Assembly (NCBI GenBank): GCA_028753945.1
Contig: JAPNXP010000002.1
Location: forward strand, 15,073,624-15,137,623
DNA length: 64,000 nucleotides
Direction: 5' to 3'
Source of the DNA: Hexactinellida sp. DTS-2022
Taxonomy: Eukaryota; Porifera; Hexactinellida
Positions 20,301-31,039 of the stretch are shown here, piece after piece (positions within the stretch are counted from its first letter, which is position 1; each line of letters starts with the position of its first letter). Below the pieces are notes generated by a model. It did not search any database. It was not told the origin of the DNA and saw nothing but the letters and a program-made list of their open reading frames with translations. The position numbers and the translations under genes were made by a program.

Positions 20301-23300
20301 GGCAGAAATACTCGCCACTAAACTAGCGGAGCGCGATTTTGTAGTTTCCTGCATCCACGGTGAAATGGACCAGAACACGAGGGATCGGATAATGAAGGAG
20401 TTTCGCACCGGTTCCAGCCGAGTGCTAATCACCACAGACCTCCTGGCCCGAGGTATCGATGTGCAACAAGTCTCACTTGTCATAAACTTCGATTTGCCGC
20501 CGCAAAAGGACTCCTACATCCATAGGATTGGACGGTCCGGGAGGTTCGGTCGAAAGGGAGTCGCGATTAATTTTATTCGCACGCATGACGTGCAACCTTT
20601 GAAAGAAATTGAAAAGTTCTACAACACACAGGTCGATGCAATGCCTCAAAATATCGCGGAACACATCACTGTATAACAGAACACCAGAGGGCTAAGCCCA
20701 GCTTCCCTCCCGTCAAGGGACTACTTTAGGAAAATTTAAATTATTACTATAACTAGGACAAATGAACCATTGAGTAGAACTTTGATTGAACCTATACAAC
20801 TATCAGTTCTATATTTTGTTCTTTTTAGCTCAATTTATTAGTATACATTCCAACACCTCTTTTGTCTCTAGGCATGATAGTGTGTTTAAATACTTAGGAA
20901 CAATGTCAACCATTATGTACAATATTAGTAGTGACTGATTAGCCAATTATTTATTGTTGTCTTGTTTGATTATACGGGTTAGCTAATTGGAACCAACTTG
21001 AGAAATGGTTCCAAATTCCAATGGGTTTAAATCGGTTCCTATTTGAAAGTAGACTTAATTTGGAGGGTTGGATAACTTAATTGTAAGTATTCAACAATTG
21101 TGAACAAATATTTCGTCTGCTTAATATGAAGGACTTTTGTTATGAACAAGCCATATGGTCCCAATTTAACAATTTACATAGGGTTTGTATTAATTAAGTT
21201 GGGTTCGCTTAATATGAAGTCTCCCTATTATGGACACAATTTTTGGTCCCTTGAATGTTCATAATAAGAGAACTGACTGTACTCAACTATCGAAATCCAA
21301 TTGCCATCAAATTAGTTTATAACTAAGTTGTATAATACGTGAATTATCCCTAAATTAAGGTATTATTTACAGGGCGAAATATTTATTACATGACGAAAGA
21401 AAATATTATTTAACTGTAATTATATGCTGGCTGTCACAATAAATCGAATATTTTTTCCCACACAAAATATAAATACAGTAGAACTCGGTTATAACGTGGG
21501 CTAATTAGTAGTAATTTACTTCGGCTTAGTAAGTATGTAGTAATTTTTGTAACCGAGTTTATAAAGCAGTTTTCTATGTAGGGTAAACTCAAGTACATAC
21601 TGTACACTCTGATAATTTATTTTCTATTCCGAGGGGGTACGTTATAACCGAGTTCTACTATATCTGTAAATAAGAAAACAATTTCGTTATACGTGATACG
21701 CGTATTATATAAGTTAGTTTATTAAATTCACGTTTTAACTGAGATTAGTTAGTAGAAACTTGTTTTAATCAATAAATAAGATAAAATATAATCAGTACTT
21801 TTCCCGTGAACTTGCATACAACACCTGCTTAATCTAATAAAACCATTTAAGTTAACATATAAGTACAGATGTCCCCTGTTAGTGTGATCCACAGATATCA
21901 AATTATAATTAAGGAGATTATAACATATTACATAGAATTGTGCAATAATTAATGGAGTATTACAAGCGTTTATTATAATTGCTATTTGGAGCCATCATCT
22001 AATTGGAACCTAATTCCCTAATTAACAGCTATGACATAATCCAGACTATAACTAGAACTAAACTATTAATAGTAACAAAAGATTAGCAGATTCTATTACG
22101 ATTAGTACGTATTTACCTCATTTACGTAATACTAGTCAATTATTCTAATTAAATTAATTAATTGAATGCTTATTATTGCGTCAATAGAATTCTTCTAAAA
22201 ATAGAGTCTGAAATATACGAATAACTCAAATTGGGTCATTTTCTCAGAACAAATCATGCCAAAAGATAATAGAATATAAAACATTTATATGTTTTCGATT
22301 ATAATAATTTGGTCAAAACTTTTGAGTATTCAAGTCCAAATTTGGTTTCTCTTGGCAAAATACGTAAATGGATTTATATCACTCGGTAGTAGAATATACT
22401 ATGTACGTAGTTATATTCTAGCAGTATACGTACAGTAGAACCTCGTTAATACGAACACCAAGGAACCGTCGCTGCAAAATGCGTTCGCCTTATCCGAAAT
22501 TCGTATTAACCAGTATCATTTATATTGAAAAGGCTTTGAAGGGGACTGAAATAGTGTTCGTATTAACCGGAATCTAGTATTAACTGTGTCCGTACTAACG
22601 AGGTTCTACTGTATACAGTAATGTGTATAGTTATACCCTCAGAATAGTTAATTTGGTCAAACTACCCCCGGAACAAAAGTGGAGTTTACAGTAGCTATAT
22701 TTGTGTTACAGAGTTAATTCTTAGTTAATTCATTGTTAATTCTTAGCTAATTCACTGTTAATTCTTAGTTAATTCTTAGCTAATACATTCACACAGTAGA
22801 TGGAAATTGACTACTGGCATTGATTATAGAAATTACCTAAATTCCCATCAATATACAGAATAAATTTTGGAATATAAATTATGATGAAATTACCTATTAT
22901 CACCTTTGAGCTATTAGTCACTTAGATACGTAACATGTATAAACTCACTTGTGCATGAACTTGAATCTGTAGATGGTTAGTTTCTTGTTCAGCGCATTGA
23001 AAGTGGCGCCTAGAATGCCCCCGCCGAATCCGATCAGACTGAATATCAGAAGGTCCTTGGCCGTCCATAGGATGGTATCCTGTGGGAAGGTGCCAAAGCT
23101 AATCAGTCCCTCCCCTATCAGAGTTATAACGTGTTTCTGCTCTAAGTCTTCTTGTTGTGTCTTGCTCATAGCGAGGCCTGATAACATGTTGAGGCCGAAG
23201 AATGCACACATGGAGCAGAAGAGAGCTTTCCAGGTTAGAGATTTGTTCCAGAAGGAACAGCCCTCTTCCAATGCGAATAGAACTCCTCCTGTGGCGATAA

Positions 23301-23316
23301 CAACAATAACAACAAT

Positions 23317-23390
<74 letters not shown>

Positions 23391-25484
23391 AAATAATAAA
23401 TACAAGAGAATCCCAGCTGGAACTGACCAATGGGCGCTCCGAAGGCCGCCGCTACCCCGGCTGCCGCCCCCGCCGACACGAAGTCCCGCTTGTCTTTGTC
23501 GTTTCTAAACATCGTCACCGGCAGGTTGAATATCCTCCAATTCCGGAGAGATTTGGGGACTGCGAAGGTTCGGAACTGAGGGACCCCGGCCCCTATTATG
23601 GCGCCCGAGTGGATCATGGGTCCCTCCTTGCCAACCAGTAGGCCGCCAGCCACGCTGAAGAGAACTCCTATAGGGATAGGATATATAGTTCCTATTGGAA
23701 CCTAGTGTATAGTTCCTATTGGAACCTAGTGTATAATACTCGTCATATTACTCAAGGTATTATTAGATAAATAAATTAGTATACATGATTTCTATATACT
23801 CGTACTGTACTCGTACTAGAATGAATTGAAGTTTATTATTACAGTAGACTCTGGTTAATAGAAACATGGATAAGGGAAATATCGGTTAAGGAGTACAAGG
23901 TTTACTTCCCCTAGCCTATACAAATGCATGTAAGTCAGGTTTCCGCAAACTAGGTTTTTCAGGCCGCATGCGGCCTGAAACAACCTTATGTGTGGCCTGA
24001 TAGCTCAATGGCTTTCAGGCCACACATAAGGACAAATCCACCCTTCTCAAGTTCTCATTAAATATTATTATAATTACTTTTATCATAACTGTATAACCTT
24101 TTTACTAGAATCCTTTGTGCCTTTTTGTATAGTAATTAGTATAGTTCTAGTATTACAACAACATAATAGTTTTGTTGTAAATTTCGAAAAATTTATCGAT
24201 ATTGTTTGCGGCCTGAGGAAAATTTTGTTAAGATTATGTGGCCTGATATAAATGAAAGTTTGCGGAACCCTGATGTAAGTGACTCCGGTTAATACGAATT
24301 CCGGTTAATACGAACATATTAATACGGTCCCCTGGTGTTCGTACTACGAGAATCTACAGTATATACTACATTATACGCGCACTAAATAAGCATATAATAC
24401 AACTCACCTGTGGCTTTAATAACTAGTGTCCTGAGTCTGACTACATGCGGAACCTTAATTCCGTTAAGATAGCACTTAATCTCCGGAATCCCAGACCCGG
24501 CCGCCAGTGGTTCGAACCCCGTCAGCAGCGCTGCGATTAGCACAAACAGAATATTGAAAGCCAGCAGTGTTAAGAACGCTAGTATCATATATCCGCCTTC
24601 GAAATACTCGTAGAATACAGATAGCATACAACCATAACGGGCCTTGTTCAGATATTTAATTATAAAGTTGATAAGGAAAGCTACTACTCCGGTTAGGATT
24701 CCTATTATTCCAACCATTATCCAGCTCCACATGCTAAGCCAAATGCGTCGAGAAACTCCTATAAATAGAAAAATATGATACTCATTAGTAGACACGGTTA
24801 ATACATACATACTTAGTCCGGTTAATATATACAGGTGACTCCGCTTAATAGAGCCACCGGTTAATAGATTTCTCCGCTTAATTAATGAGGTAAAAATTTC
24901 ACAGGATTTATAAGACGGAATGACAGTTTGTCTTAAAATATTTTCGGTTAATATATTTCTCCACTTAATCGGATCAAAGTAACCTGGTCCCGAGGTGACT
25001 CTATTAAGCGGAGTCGACTGTATTTAGTTCTTGGCCTGAATGAAACCTTGTACATTGGATGCCGGTTATAAGCACATCGTCGGGAACTGCACTTAATGTG
25101 CTTATAACCGTCATGTTCTTATAACCGACATAAATTATACAGGGTATATGGCAACCGTTTTCCAACATAGTGTTCTTATATCCGACATCTACTGTATACA
25201 AGTGTACCTAACTCACCAATGTAGGAGACAGCTGCATTTCTCTTAACATACTCCCTATAAGGAGTATTGTAGCAGACTGAATAATCAAGGGACTGAGGTT
25301 TCTTATCTGCAGAGGATTTGTCCCCGAAGGGAGAGAACTGGATTTTCGGGAGTCTATACCTTGAGGGGGGCAGATCTACATCTTCTATTCGTGTGTAGTT
25401 TGTGTTATAAGTTCTGCCACTAGTAGAGTCTGAGCTGTTGAAGAGAGATCGCATTTCGGAGTTCTGTTTAACGCGTGTATTCAT
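13750..25484 (-). CDS. CLCN7: CLC-7-type lysosomal chloride/proton exchanger, complete
   Basis: Nine exons join in phase to 858 codons: 25484-25217, 24758-24408, 23667-23428, 23288-22949, 17318-17057, 16537-16145, 15335-15186, 14725-14402, 13998-13750. CLC signatures are intact: GSGIP (177-181), GKEGP with gating Glu221, GVPSGLFVP (518-526), and the LEEG pair Glu294/Glu295 where exchangers carry the proton glutamate. Two CBS regions follow (from about 620 and 780). The C-terminal part ([25 protein letters not shown]) matches CLC-7 more than CLC-3/4/5/6 types. Known role: 2Cl-/H+ exchange in late endosomes and lysosomes, usually with OSTM1. The length is close to vertebrate CLC-7 (about 805). 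The intron between exons 4 and 5 (17319-22948) contains eIF4A on the other strand. Confidence 0.95.
14032..14243 (+). repeat. Family B MITE in CLCN7 intron
   Basis: Starts 'cagtcagtctgcttattgtg', contains 'ccctatggtcccaatttaac', and ends near 'gaaactgatt'. One of at least six family B copies in the window. Confidence 0.75.
15009..15146 (+). repeat. Family C MITE in CLCN7 intron
   Basis: Starts 'cagtggatgccggttataag' and ends 'ccgatatctactg' with TA outside both ends. Internal 'cttataaccgg' blocks in both orientations. Confidence 0.8.
15323..15394. repeat. 36-bp tandem duplication across the CLCN7 exon 7 splice acceptor
   Basis: Two copies of 'gtcatacaggccctacacac' plus 'gttatagcagtaatat'. 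Read on the minus strand, each copy has a tag acceptor followed by the first bases of exon 7; the true acceptor is at 15336-15338 and the copy lies 36 bp upstream. Confidence 0.9.
15486..15989 (+). repeat. Family A MITE split by a hAT-like insertion
   Basis: The left part opens 'cagtagaacctcgttagc' and the right part closes 'actaacgaggttatactg'. The middle is interrupted at 15572-15873. Joined, the parts give a family A element of about 200 bp. Confidence 0.85.
15572..15873. mobile_element. Nonautonomous hAT-like element with 8-bp target duplication
   Basis: 302 bp with ends CAGTGGCGCAAAC and, inverted, CATAGGCGCCAAG. TCATTTGT lies on both sides (15564-15571, 15874-15881). Long G and C runs occur at its left. 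The 8-bp duplication and CAG..GGCGC end are typical of hAT elements. Confidence 0.85.
16839..17013 (+). repeat. Family B MITE beside CLCN7 exon 5
   Basis: Starts 'cagtcaggtctgcttattgt' and ends 'aagaatctgactgta', with an internal deletion relative to other copies. Confidence 0.75.
17347..17454. repeat. TTG and TTTG simple repeats
   Basis: About twelve TTG units followed by TTTG/TCTG units, just upstream (in the CLCN7 sense) of exon 5. Runs straight into the element at 17455. Confidence 0.9.
17455..17600. mobile_element. Short hAT-like element in a simple repeat
   Basis: Begins CAGGGTTTCATTTAGG and ends with the near-inverse of it (ATGAAACACTG). A G run and C runs flank the middle. The flanks share GTTTGCT, a 7-bp match (8 expected for hAT), but the host sequence is itself repetitive. 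Confidence 0.6.
18082..20676 (+). CDS. EIF4A: Eukaryotic initiation factor 4A (DEAD-box RNA helicase), complete, nested in a CLCN7 intron
   Basis: Three exons (18082-18660, 19077-19343, 20074-20676) join in phase to 482 codons. Motifs in order: Q motif with Phe127 and Gln134, AQSGTGKT (151-158), PTRELA (183-188), TPGR (232-235), DEAD (256-259), SAT (287-289), [13 protein letters not shown] (432-439). [20 protein letters not shown] matches eIF4A1/2 rather than eIF4A3, although HRIGRSGR is the eIF4A3-type spelling. Known role: ATP-dependent unwinding in the eIF4F cap complex. Usual eIF4A is about 406 residues; here the N-terminus adds about 75, acidic/tyrosine-rich at first (residues 1-20), then Pro/Ala-rich. 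The whole gene sits in the CLCN7 intron on the opposite strand. Confidence 0.95.
18686..18905 (+). repeat. eIF4A intron 1: short duplication and 'gcgctcct' repeat
   Basis: 'acagtgtattatacagccat' occurs twice (about 18693-18747). It is followed by family I sequence: 'gtaaatacgctcctaatcc', 'ggtataggagagga', 'ttttcgcgctcctaa'. Confidence 0.65.
19344..20073. other. eIF4A intron 2 with family A MITE
   Basis: A family A copy begins at 19404 ('cagtagaacctcgttagtag') and fades near 19540 before its right end. The remaining 500 bp is AT-rich with no recognisable feature. Confidence 0.6.
20677..22948. repeat. CLCN7 intron right of eIF4A: MITE copies in AT-rich DNA
   Basis: The eIF4A 3' UTR must lie at the left. 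Family B occupies about 21100-21280. A family K element runs about 21476-21660 ('cagtagaactcggttataac' to 'ataaccgagttctacta'). A full family A copy is at 22433-22611. 'ttaattcttagctaattca' repeats several times at about 22710-22790. No further exon seen. Confidence 0.65.
22433..22611 (+). repeat. Family A MITE, full-length reference copy
   Basis: 179 bp, CAGTAGAACCTCGTTAATAC to its inverse, with TA directly outside both ends. It is the best-preserved copy of the family in this orientation. Confidence 0.88.
23302..23391. repeat. AAC microsatellite touching the CLCN7 exon 4 acceptor
   Basis: About 30 AAC units; on the gene strand (GTT)n, ending some 12 bases before the acceptor of exon 4 (exon starts at 23288). 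Confidence 0.95.
23668..23735. repeat. Tandem 27-bp repeat upstream of CLCN7 exon 3
   Basis: Two to three units of 'agttcctattggaaccta' plus 'gtgtat' directly upstream (in the gene sense) of the exon 3 acceptor. Confidence 0.75.
23846..24358 (+). repeat. Family F MITE split by a second element
   Basis: Left part 'cagtagactctggttaatag' to 'gcatgtaagt', right part 'gtaagtgactccggttaata' to 'gagaatctacag'. The insertion at 23936-24273 separates them. Confidence 0.85.
23936..24273. mobile_element. Nonautonomous hAT-like element with 8-bp target duplication and internal hairpins
   Basis: 338 bp with ends CAGGTTTCCGCAAACT and AGTTTGCGGAACCCTG. ATGTAAGT lies on both sides (23928-23935, 24274-24281). 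Inside are the palindrome 'aggccgcatgcggcct' and a hairpin with arms 'cttatgtgtggcctga' and its inverse. Confidence 0.87.
24832..25020 (+). repeat. Family E MITE in CLCN7 intron 1
   Basis: Starts near 'caggtgactccgcttaatag' and ends 'ttaagcggagtcgactg'. Repeated 'ctccgcttaat' blocks. Confidence 0.75.
25053..25194 (+). repeat. Family C MITE in CLCN7 intron 1
   Basis: Starts 'cattggatgccggttataag', ends 'ccgacatctactg', TA outside. Confidence 0.78.
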
Positions 25485-27362
25485 ACAGAGTAATAGCTAA
25501 TAGCTAATACAGTCGAAACCGGTTTATTCTAACTCGGGTTATTCTAACTATTAGTAATGCAATCTTTTGTAAGAAATTCCAACTATACTGTATTTTTCAT
25601 CGGTTTCTTCTTACTATTTTTATCTGAAAAGAAATGGTTAGAAAAAACCGGTTTGAACTGTAGCTAGATTCTCAATTATAGTATTACAGGTGTGCGAATA
25701 GTTATATCAAGGGCTTAGTTTGTTAACCTTTTGAAAATAAAATAAAAGGTTTTTGGTGTTAAAATGACTTTGTCAGTGCCTGGAAATTGCATTAGAAAAG
25801 GTGTTGACCAATGTATAAGTATGTAATTCCTTATAGTGCGAAATAGTTATATCAAGGGCTTACTTTGTTAACCTTTTGAAATAAAAACCATGTTTTGATG
25901 TTAAAAATAACCTTGTTAGTGCCTGAAAATTGCATTATAAAAGGTGTTACGTACTAATGTTTAAGTAATTCCTTTTATTATATCGGAACGAAATGCCTGA
26001 CATTTATACTTATCAAAAATAGGAATATTATAAATATTCCCTTCGGATTTTTCAAAGGATATTACCCGTACACTCAATGTAAGAAGTGATTACTTACTTA
26101 ATAGCTAATGTTAGATAACAATAATTACATTGTGCTGTGATGGTTACTATGCAAATTTATTAATGATTTGTATTGGATATTCGGAGAATTAACTGGGATT
26201 GTCCTAAATTGTCCTAAACTTCAAACTACATTAACTAAGCATACCAATATACATAAATGATTGCTATTAAAGTATAAAGTTTGATTAGAATAAAAATTAT
26301 AGTTAGTAAATTTTAATGAATAATTTACACTCTCCTAGATACAAATAGAGTTATGCGTCTAAACCATCTACCAATCTTTGCAGTTCTTTTATTACCAAAT
26401 ACCAAAATGTGTGTTCATAATAGAGATTCTTTATAATAAGCGAACTCTCAACTTAATACAAAATTACAAACCCTATGTAAGTTGTTAAATTGGGACCATA
26501 GGGCTTGTTCATAATAAAAATATGTTCATATTAAGCAGACGTAAATTGTTCACAATAAGCAGACCTGACTGTATTTAGACATTATATATTATCAACACCT
26601 TTATTATGTAATGGTTAAGATACAGGTTTATGTATTAACTATTTGGGGCCTAATTTTCAAATAAAACAGTCCTGAAACCTATTAATATAATGCATGGAAT
26701 TTCAATACTATAGTTACTATTCAAATAATGTAGACACTAATGTGACTCAAAGGTTGTATAAATTAATTGTTATAAATGTGATCCTCATGTGTATAATTAA
26801 GAATCCATATAGAAGGACGTACAAATATAATGTTGAATATAAACTAATTTTGTGGTTAGTTACATTTACAATAGTGTTCGCCTAATAACAATAGATAAAT
26901 AAATACCTAATATATGCTCTATTAGCAAGTTATTTTCAGTCCCCAAGCGAGCGAGCATTTAATGTTAATTCTGTTCCTCTAATAGCAAGTTTGCCTTTTA
27001 GCAAACAAATTTAATGCAAAATGCGACTTGCTATTACGCGAACACCACTGTATTACAAACCAACCTCGGTTCATATTTTACAGTTCAATAAACTGCTTAT
27101 TTTGAATGTTTCCTTTTATGAACTAGTGAACTCCCGTTATAACGAAGTCGGATATAACGAAATAACTGCTTATAACGAATGGAGATTTTCCCCCAGAGCA
27201 CTAAATGCATTAATTATTATCCGCTTATAACGAAGGGATTTACAAGTTCATTATAACGAGAGTTCACTGCATTAATTCTATACATATTACGGATATTCCA
27301 AATCAACTTATCGGTTTTACCAACACACCACTAATCACCTACAGTTCCTAAGTTCCTACCGA
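25485..27362. repeat. Intergenic DNA between CLCN7 start and PSMD6 stop, MITE-rich
   Basis: About 25511-25667 is family H ('cagtcgaaaccggtttattc' to 'aaaccggtttgaactg'). About 25680-25985 has two tandem copies of a 'agttatatcaagggctta' segment with 'aaaggtgtt'. About 26403-26573 is family B, inverted. About 26910-27050 is family G. About 27127-27270 is family D. The CLCN7 promoter must lie at the left end; no element is certain. Confidence 0.6.
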
Positions 27363-30361
27363 CTACAGGTTAACTACTCTCCTAAGTTTCTGCAGTCTAT
27401 TAAGCAGCAAATCCCCCTTCTTAATAACCTCCTGGTATTGCTTGTTCTTAGAGTCCGGCCAGTTTGTCTCTACTACGCCCCCGACCTTATCGATCTTACA
27501 GTCTAGCCGCCCGGCTGAAATGAAGGTTGACAGCTCGCTATCCACGAATGTCTCGGTCACGCCGAATGCCCTGGCCATGTACGGAATGGTGAGGGACTGG
27601 TAGGAATGCAGGAGTTGTGTGTAGGCTATTATGCGCATCTCCCGCACTATGTAGCGACTGTGCGGACTCAGGTAGATGTCCGCAGTCATCTCTCCCTCGT
27701 AATGGGCTAGCGACCTAACAGATACCGTATTAGTAGTTAGTATATATAGTACCTAACCGATAGTATGACATGTAATTACTTATAGTAGTTAGTACAGTGG
27801 ATGCCGGTTATAAGCACATCGTCGGGAACTGCACTTATGGTGCTTATAACCGGCATGTTCTTATAACCGACATAAATTATACAGGGTAGATTGCAAACGT
27901 TTCCCAACATAGTGTGCTTATATCCGATATGTTCTTATAATCGGTGTGCTTATATCCGACATCTACTGTATATAGTAGTACCTAACAGATACTGTATTAG
28001 TAGTTAGTATATAGTTCCTAAACCGATAGTATGACATGTAATTACTGATACATAGAAGTTAGTTTATATATCTAACAGATACCGTACAATAATATTTGGA
28101 TTTTATTAACGACACTCGTTTGGCAGGGTAGAAAGGTACCTAAATCCGATGTCACTAAATAAGTATGCTACGGAAGAGAAAATGTCGTTATTTAGCGATT
28201 TGTTGCGAACTGTATTAGTATGAGTTCACTGTAACTATAACTAACTAACAAACAAACAAACAAACTAACTAACAAACTAATTAACAAGCTAACTAACAAA
28301 CTACAAACAAACTAACTAACTAGCAAACAAACTAACTAACTAACAAACAAACAAACAAACAAACTAACTAACAAACTAATTAACAAGCTAACTAACAAAC
28401 TACAAACAAACTAACTAACTAGCAAACAAAACTAACAAACTAACAAACAGAGGATTACCTGAAGAACTTAGCGTAGTCGCAGTTGTACAGAGACATGAGG
28501 TAGTCAAACAGTTCCTGATTTGAGTGTAGCACCTCTAGAATTTCCGGACACTTAACTACCTTTTTGTTTATATCAACTCTCTTCAGTGCAATTAGACTGC
28601 ACAGTACTGTGTATAGGATGAAGCGGGGGTATGGCATTAGTTCGTAGCTAGTGAAGGTGCTCACTGTGTCTAGAAAGTTGTTAGCGGCTCCAACGAAGTT
28701 ACGTATCGACATACAGAACACACCTTCGTACACCTAGAGGGGATGGTTATACAAATCATGATTGTAAATGAAAATAAAAATCCGATTTTTTTATTTAAAT
28801 TTGATTTTTTTATTTAAATTAGATTTTTTAGATTTAAATAGATTTTTTAGATTTAAATTAGAGTTTTTTATTTGAATTAGAATTTTTTGATTCAAATTCG
28901 ATTTTTTTGATTTAAATCAGAATTTTGATTTTATTAATTGTTTTTTTTTGCAATCTATATCACACTGACGTATATTATTTGGCTAATAGATTAATTACAT
29001 TGATAATGACTCATTATCAATGTAATTTATTTTTTTCGCAAAAAACAATAGACATAAAAATCTTATTTAAATCACTAAATCTTGTTTTTTGATATAAATC
29101 ATGATTTTTATTAATAAAATCATGATGTAATCAAACAACCCTGGTACTGTTGCGTCTGATTTTAACTCGTTACTACAGCAGTACCATGGATACTGTTAAA
29201 CCCTGTGTCACTACTACCTTGAGTCTGTTTCTCCTGTCCCAGTCCCCCCCCTCCTCAATCAGAGTCTTCGCCTTTGCGATGTTCCTTTTAGCCAGGTCGT
29301 AGTCCAGATAGAATAGCCCCATCCTAATCAGGTGGAACACCACGTCCAGTTTCTGTCCGATAGGCACTGTCTTCTCGTACGTCTGTCTAAAGATATTATA
29401 TACAGACACTGATTAGGACCATGGATACTAATCCGTCTAACGAGACAATGGAATTAGAAACAGTATTATATGCTATTGCAGTAGAAGCTCGTTCATACAA
29501 GGTTAATTAATATGAAATTCTGGTAATACGAACACTATTTCAGTCCCCTTATCTATAGAAATTATATTGGTCAATACGAATTTCGGATAAGCCCCTTGGA
29601 GTACGTATTAACGATCTTGTACTATACGTATATAGGTACCTGAACCTCAGTAGAATGAGTATATTGATGTACCATGGATACCGAATGAGACAAAGGAATT
29701 AGTTACCTGAAAGCAGTGACGGCCGCAGTCTTGTCTCCGATGCGACAGAGATACTCGGCTTTGTTCAGAAGTATTTCTCTGATCTCTGATTCCCCGCTAG
29801 ACTCCTCTGCCTCCTTGAGTTCGGAATCCAGTTTCTGTAGTCTGACACTGTTATCCGCTCTCAGCCTACTCATCAGGTCAGCCTCGGGCTACATACCAAG
29901 CGTACAGATCAATCTCTAGGGAATCTCTATTAAGCGGAGTTGACTGTATAATATATATACAGTCGACTCCGCTTAATAGAGCCACCTCGGGACCAGGTTA
30001 ATTTGACCCGATTAAGCGGAGAAACCGATTAACCGAAATATTATTGTAAGCCAAACTGTAATTCTGTCCTATAAATCCTGTGAAATTTTGACCCGATTAA
30101 CCGGTGGCTCTATTAAGCGGAGTTGACTAAATAATATATACACATAACTAAGGTGCCTGTATTTACCGTTATGGATAGATCCTCGCAGATCTCCTGATAG
30201 AAGGGAGCCATGCTCTCCCTGGTCACGACTGCGATCAGCTGTTCCACACAGCTCTCCCTCACAGCTGGGAGAGGCGAGGTGCGAGCCAGGAACCTGAGTT
30301 GGGACAACTCCAGATTAGGGTTCTTAGCTAATCCCTCTTCCTCTAAGTTCTCTATTGGCAT
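27363..30361 (-). CDS. PSMD6: 26S proteasome regulatory subunit Rpn7 (PSMD6), complete
   Basis: Five exons join in phase to 390 codons: 30361-30167, 29888-29707, 29386-29218, 28733-28459, 27714-27363. The length is practically that of human PSMD6 (389). Landmarks are [15 protein letters not shown] at the start, [15 protein letters not shown] in exon 3, [13 protein letters not shown] in exon 4, and the PCI domain ending with [20 protein letters not shown] and [14 protein letters not shown]. Known role: lid subunit of the 19S particle, cytosol and nucleus. An upstream in-frame Met at 30382 exists, but the family start is the one chosen. Intron 4 holds a family C MITE and repeated copies of the exon 5 acceptor. 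The exon 4 donor is followed closely by an AACAAACT array. Confidence 0.96.
27715..28085. repeat. Duplicated acceptor segments in PSMD6 intron 4
   Basis: The 'acctaacagatac' that forms the true exon 5 acceptor (near 27714) recurs at 27980-27992 and in part at 28072-28083. The adjoining 'gtattagtagttagtatat' and 'gatagtatgacatgtaatta' are repeated too. A family C MITE interrupts the duplication. Confidence 0.82.
27795..27968 (+). repeat. Family C MITE in PSMD6 intron 4
   Basis: Starts 'cagtggatgccggttataag' and ends 'ccgacatctactg', with an extra internal 'gtgcttatatccga' block. TA outside both ends. Confidence 0.82.
28237..28447. repeat. AACAAACTAACT array next to the PSMD6 exon 4 donor
   Basis: About 200 bp of AACAAACTAACT-type units with one larger internal duplication. 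On the gene strand it is rich in GTTAGT and GTTTGT, which resemble splice donors. Confidence 0.88.
28780..29125. repeat. AT-rich 'gattttttatttaaat' region in PSMD6 intron 3
   Basis: About six 18-20 bp units of 'gatttttttatttaaatt' type, then an AT-rich stretch with 'attgataatgactcattatcaat', and inverse units at the right. It may be a foldback element. Confidence 0.6.
29960..30128 (+). repeat. Family E MITE in PSMD6 intron 1
   Basis: Starts 'cagtcgactccgcttaatag' and ends 'ttaagcggagttgact'. A solo end lies at about 29925-29950. Confidence 0.8.
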
Positions 30362-31039
30362 AGCTATTGAATGCACGAACACATATAAATATACTTAATT
30401 AATCAATAGATACATACATGTGGATAGAAGAATATAATTAACCAGGATAAAGTTGTTTGGCTTCTGTGATTAAAGTAAATATAATTATTCTTTAGACACT
30501 AAATATTAGGTCATAAGTTCTCATAACTATATACAGTAGAACTCGTTAGTAGGAACACCAGGGGACCGTCAAAATGTGTTCGCCTTATCCGGAATTTGTA
30601 TTAAACAATATGATTTGTATTGGAAATGCTTTGAAGGGGACTGAAATAGTGTTGTTTTAACCGTGTTCCTACTAACGAGGGTTTACTATATATATCGCAG
30701 TGGTTTATTAATTTATCTTTTTGTCCACACATCATGTCAACAGGGCAAAATCCCAATATTGAAATATAGAAAATAAAGGTATTATTTATATATCTGCCAT
30801 CACCTTTTCTAATACAATTTTCACTAATTTTTCAGCATGATAATTTTTTAACATTTGCAAAGTAGGATATTGAAAAGGTGTTGGTCGATATATAACTAAT
30901 TTCTGAATTACATATAATCACAATTTCAAGATACTACTATATAATAATTGATATCTAACGAAATATACAGTCAGCAAAATAGAAAATCAATCTATCAGTG
31001 ATTCGTGTCAATCAGGAGATTATCTTTTCTCTGCATTTC
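30362..31039. repeat. Intergenic DNA between PSMD6 and derlin
   Basis: A family A copy is at 30534-30690. A family J element ('aaggtgttggtcgatatata') runs about 30780-30905. The two genes are both on the minus strand, about 680 bp apart. Confidence 0.65.

Noticed and set aside
22945..23653. Poly-Val, poly-Cys and poly-Thr proteins at 22945-23653
   Set aside because: These read through the AAC microsatellite, which is intronic. Exons end at 23428 and restart at 23288 with matching CLCN7 phase.
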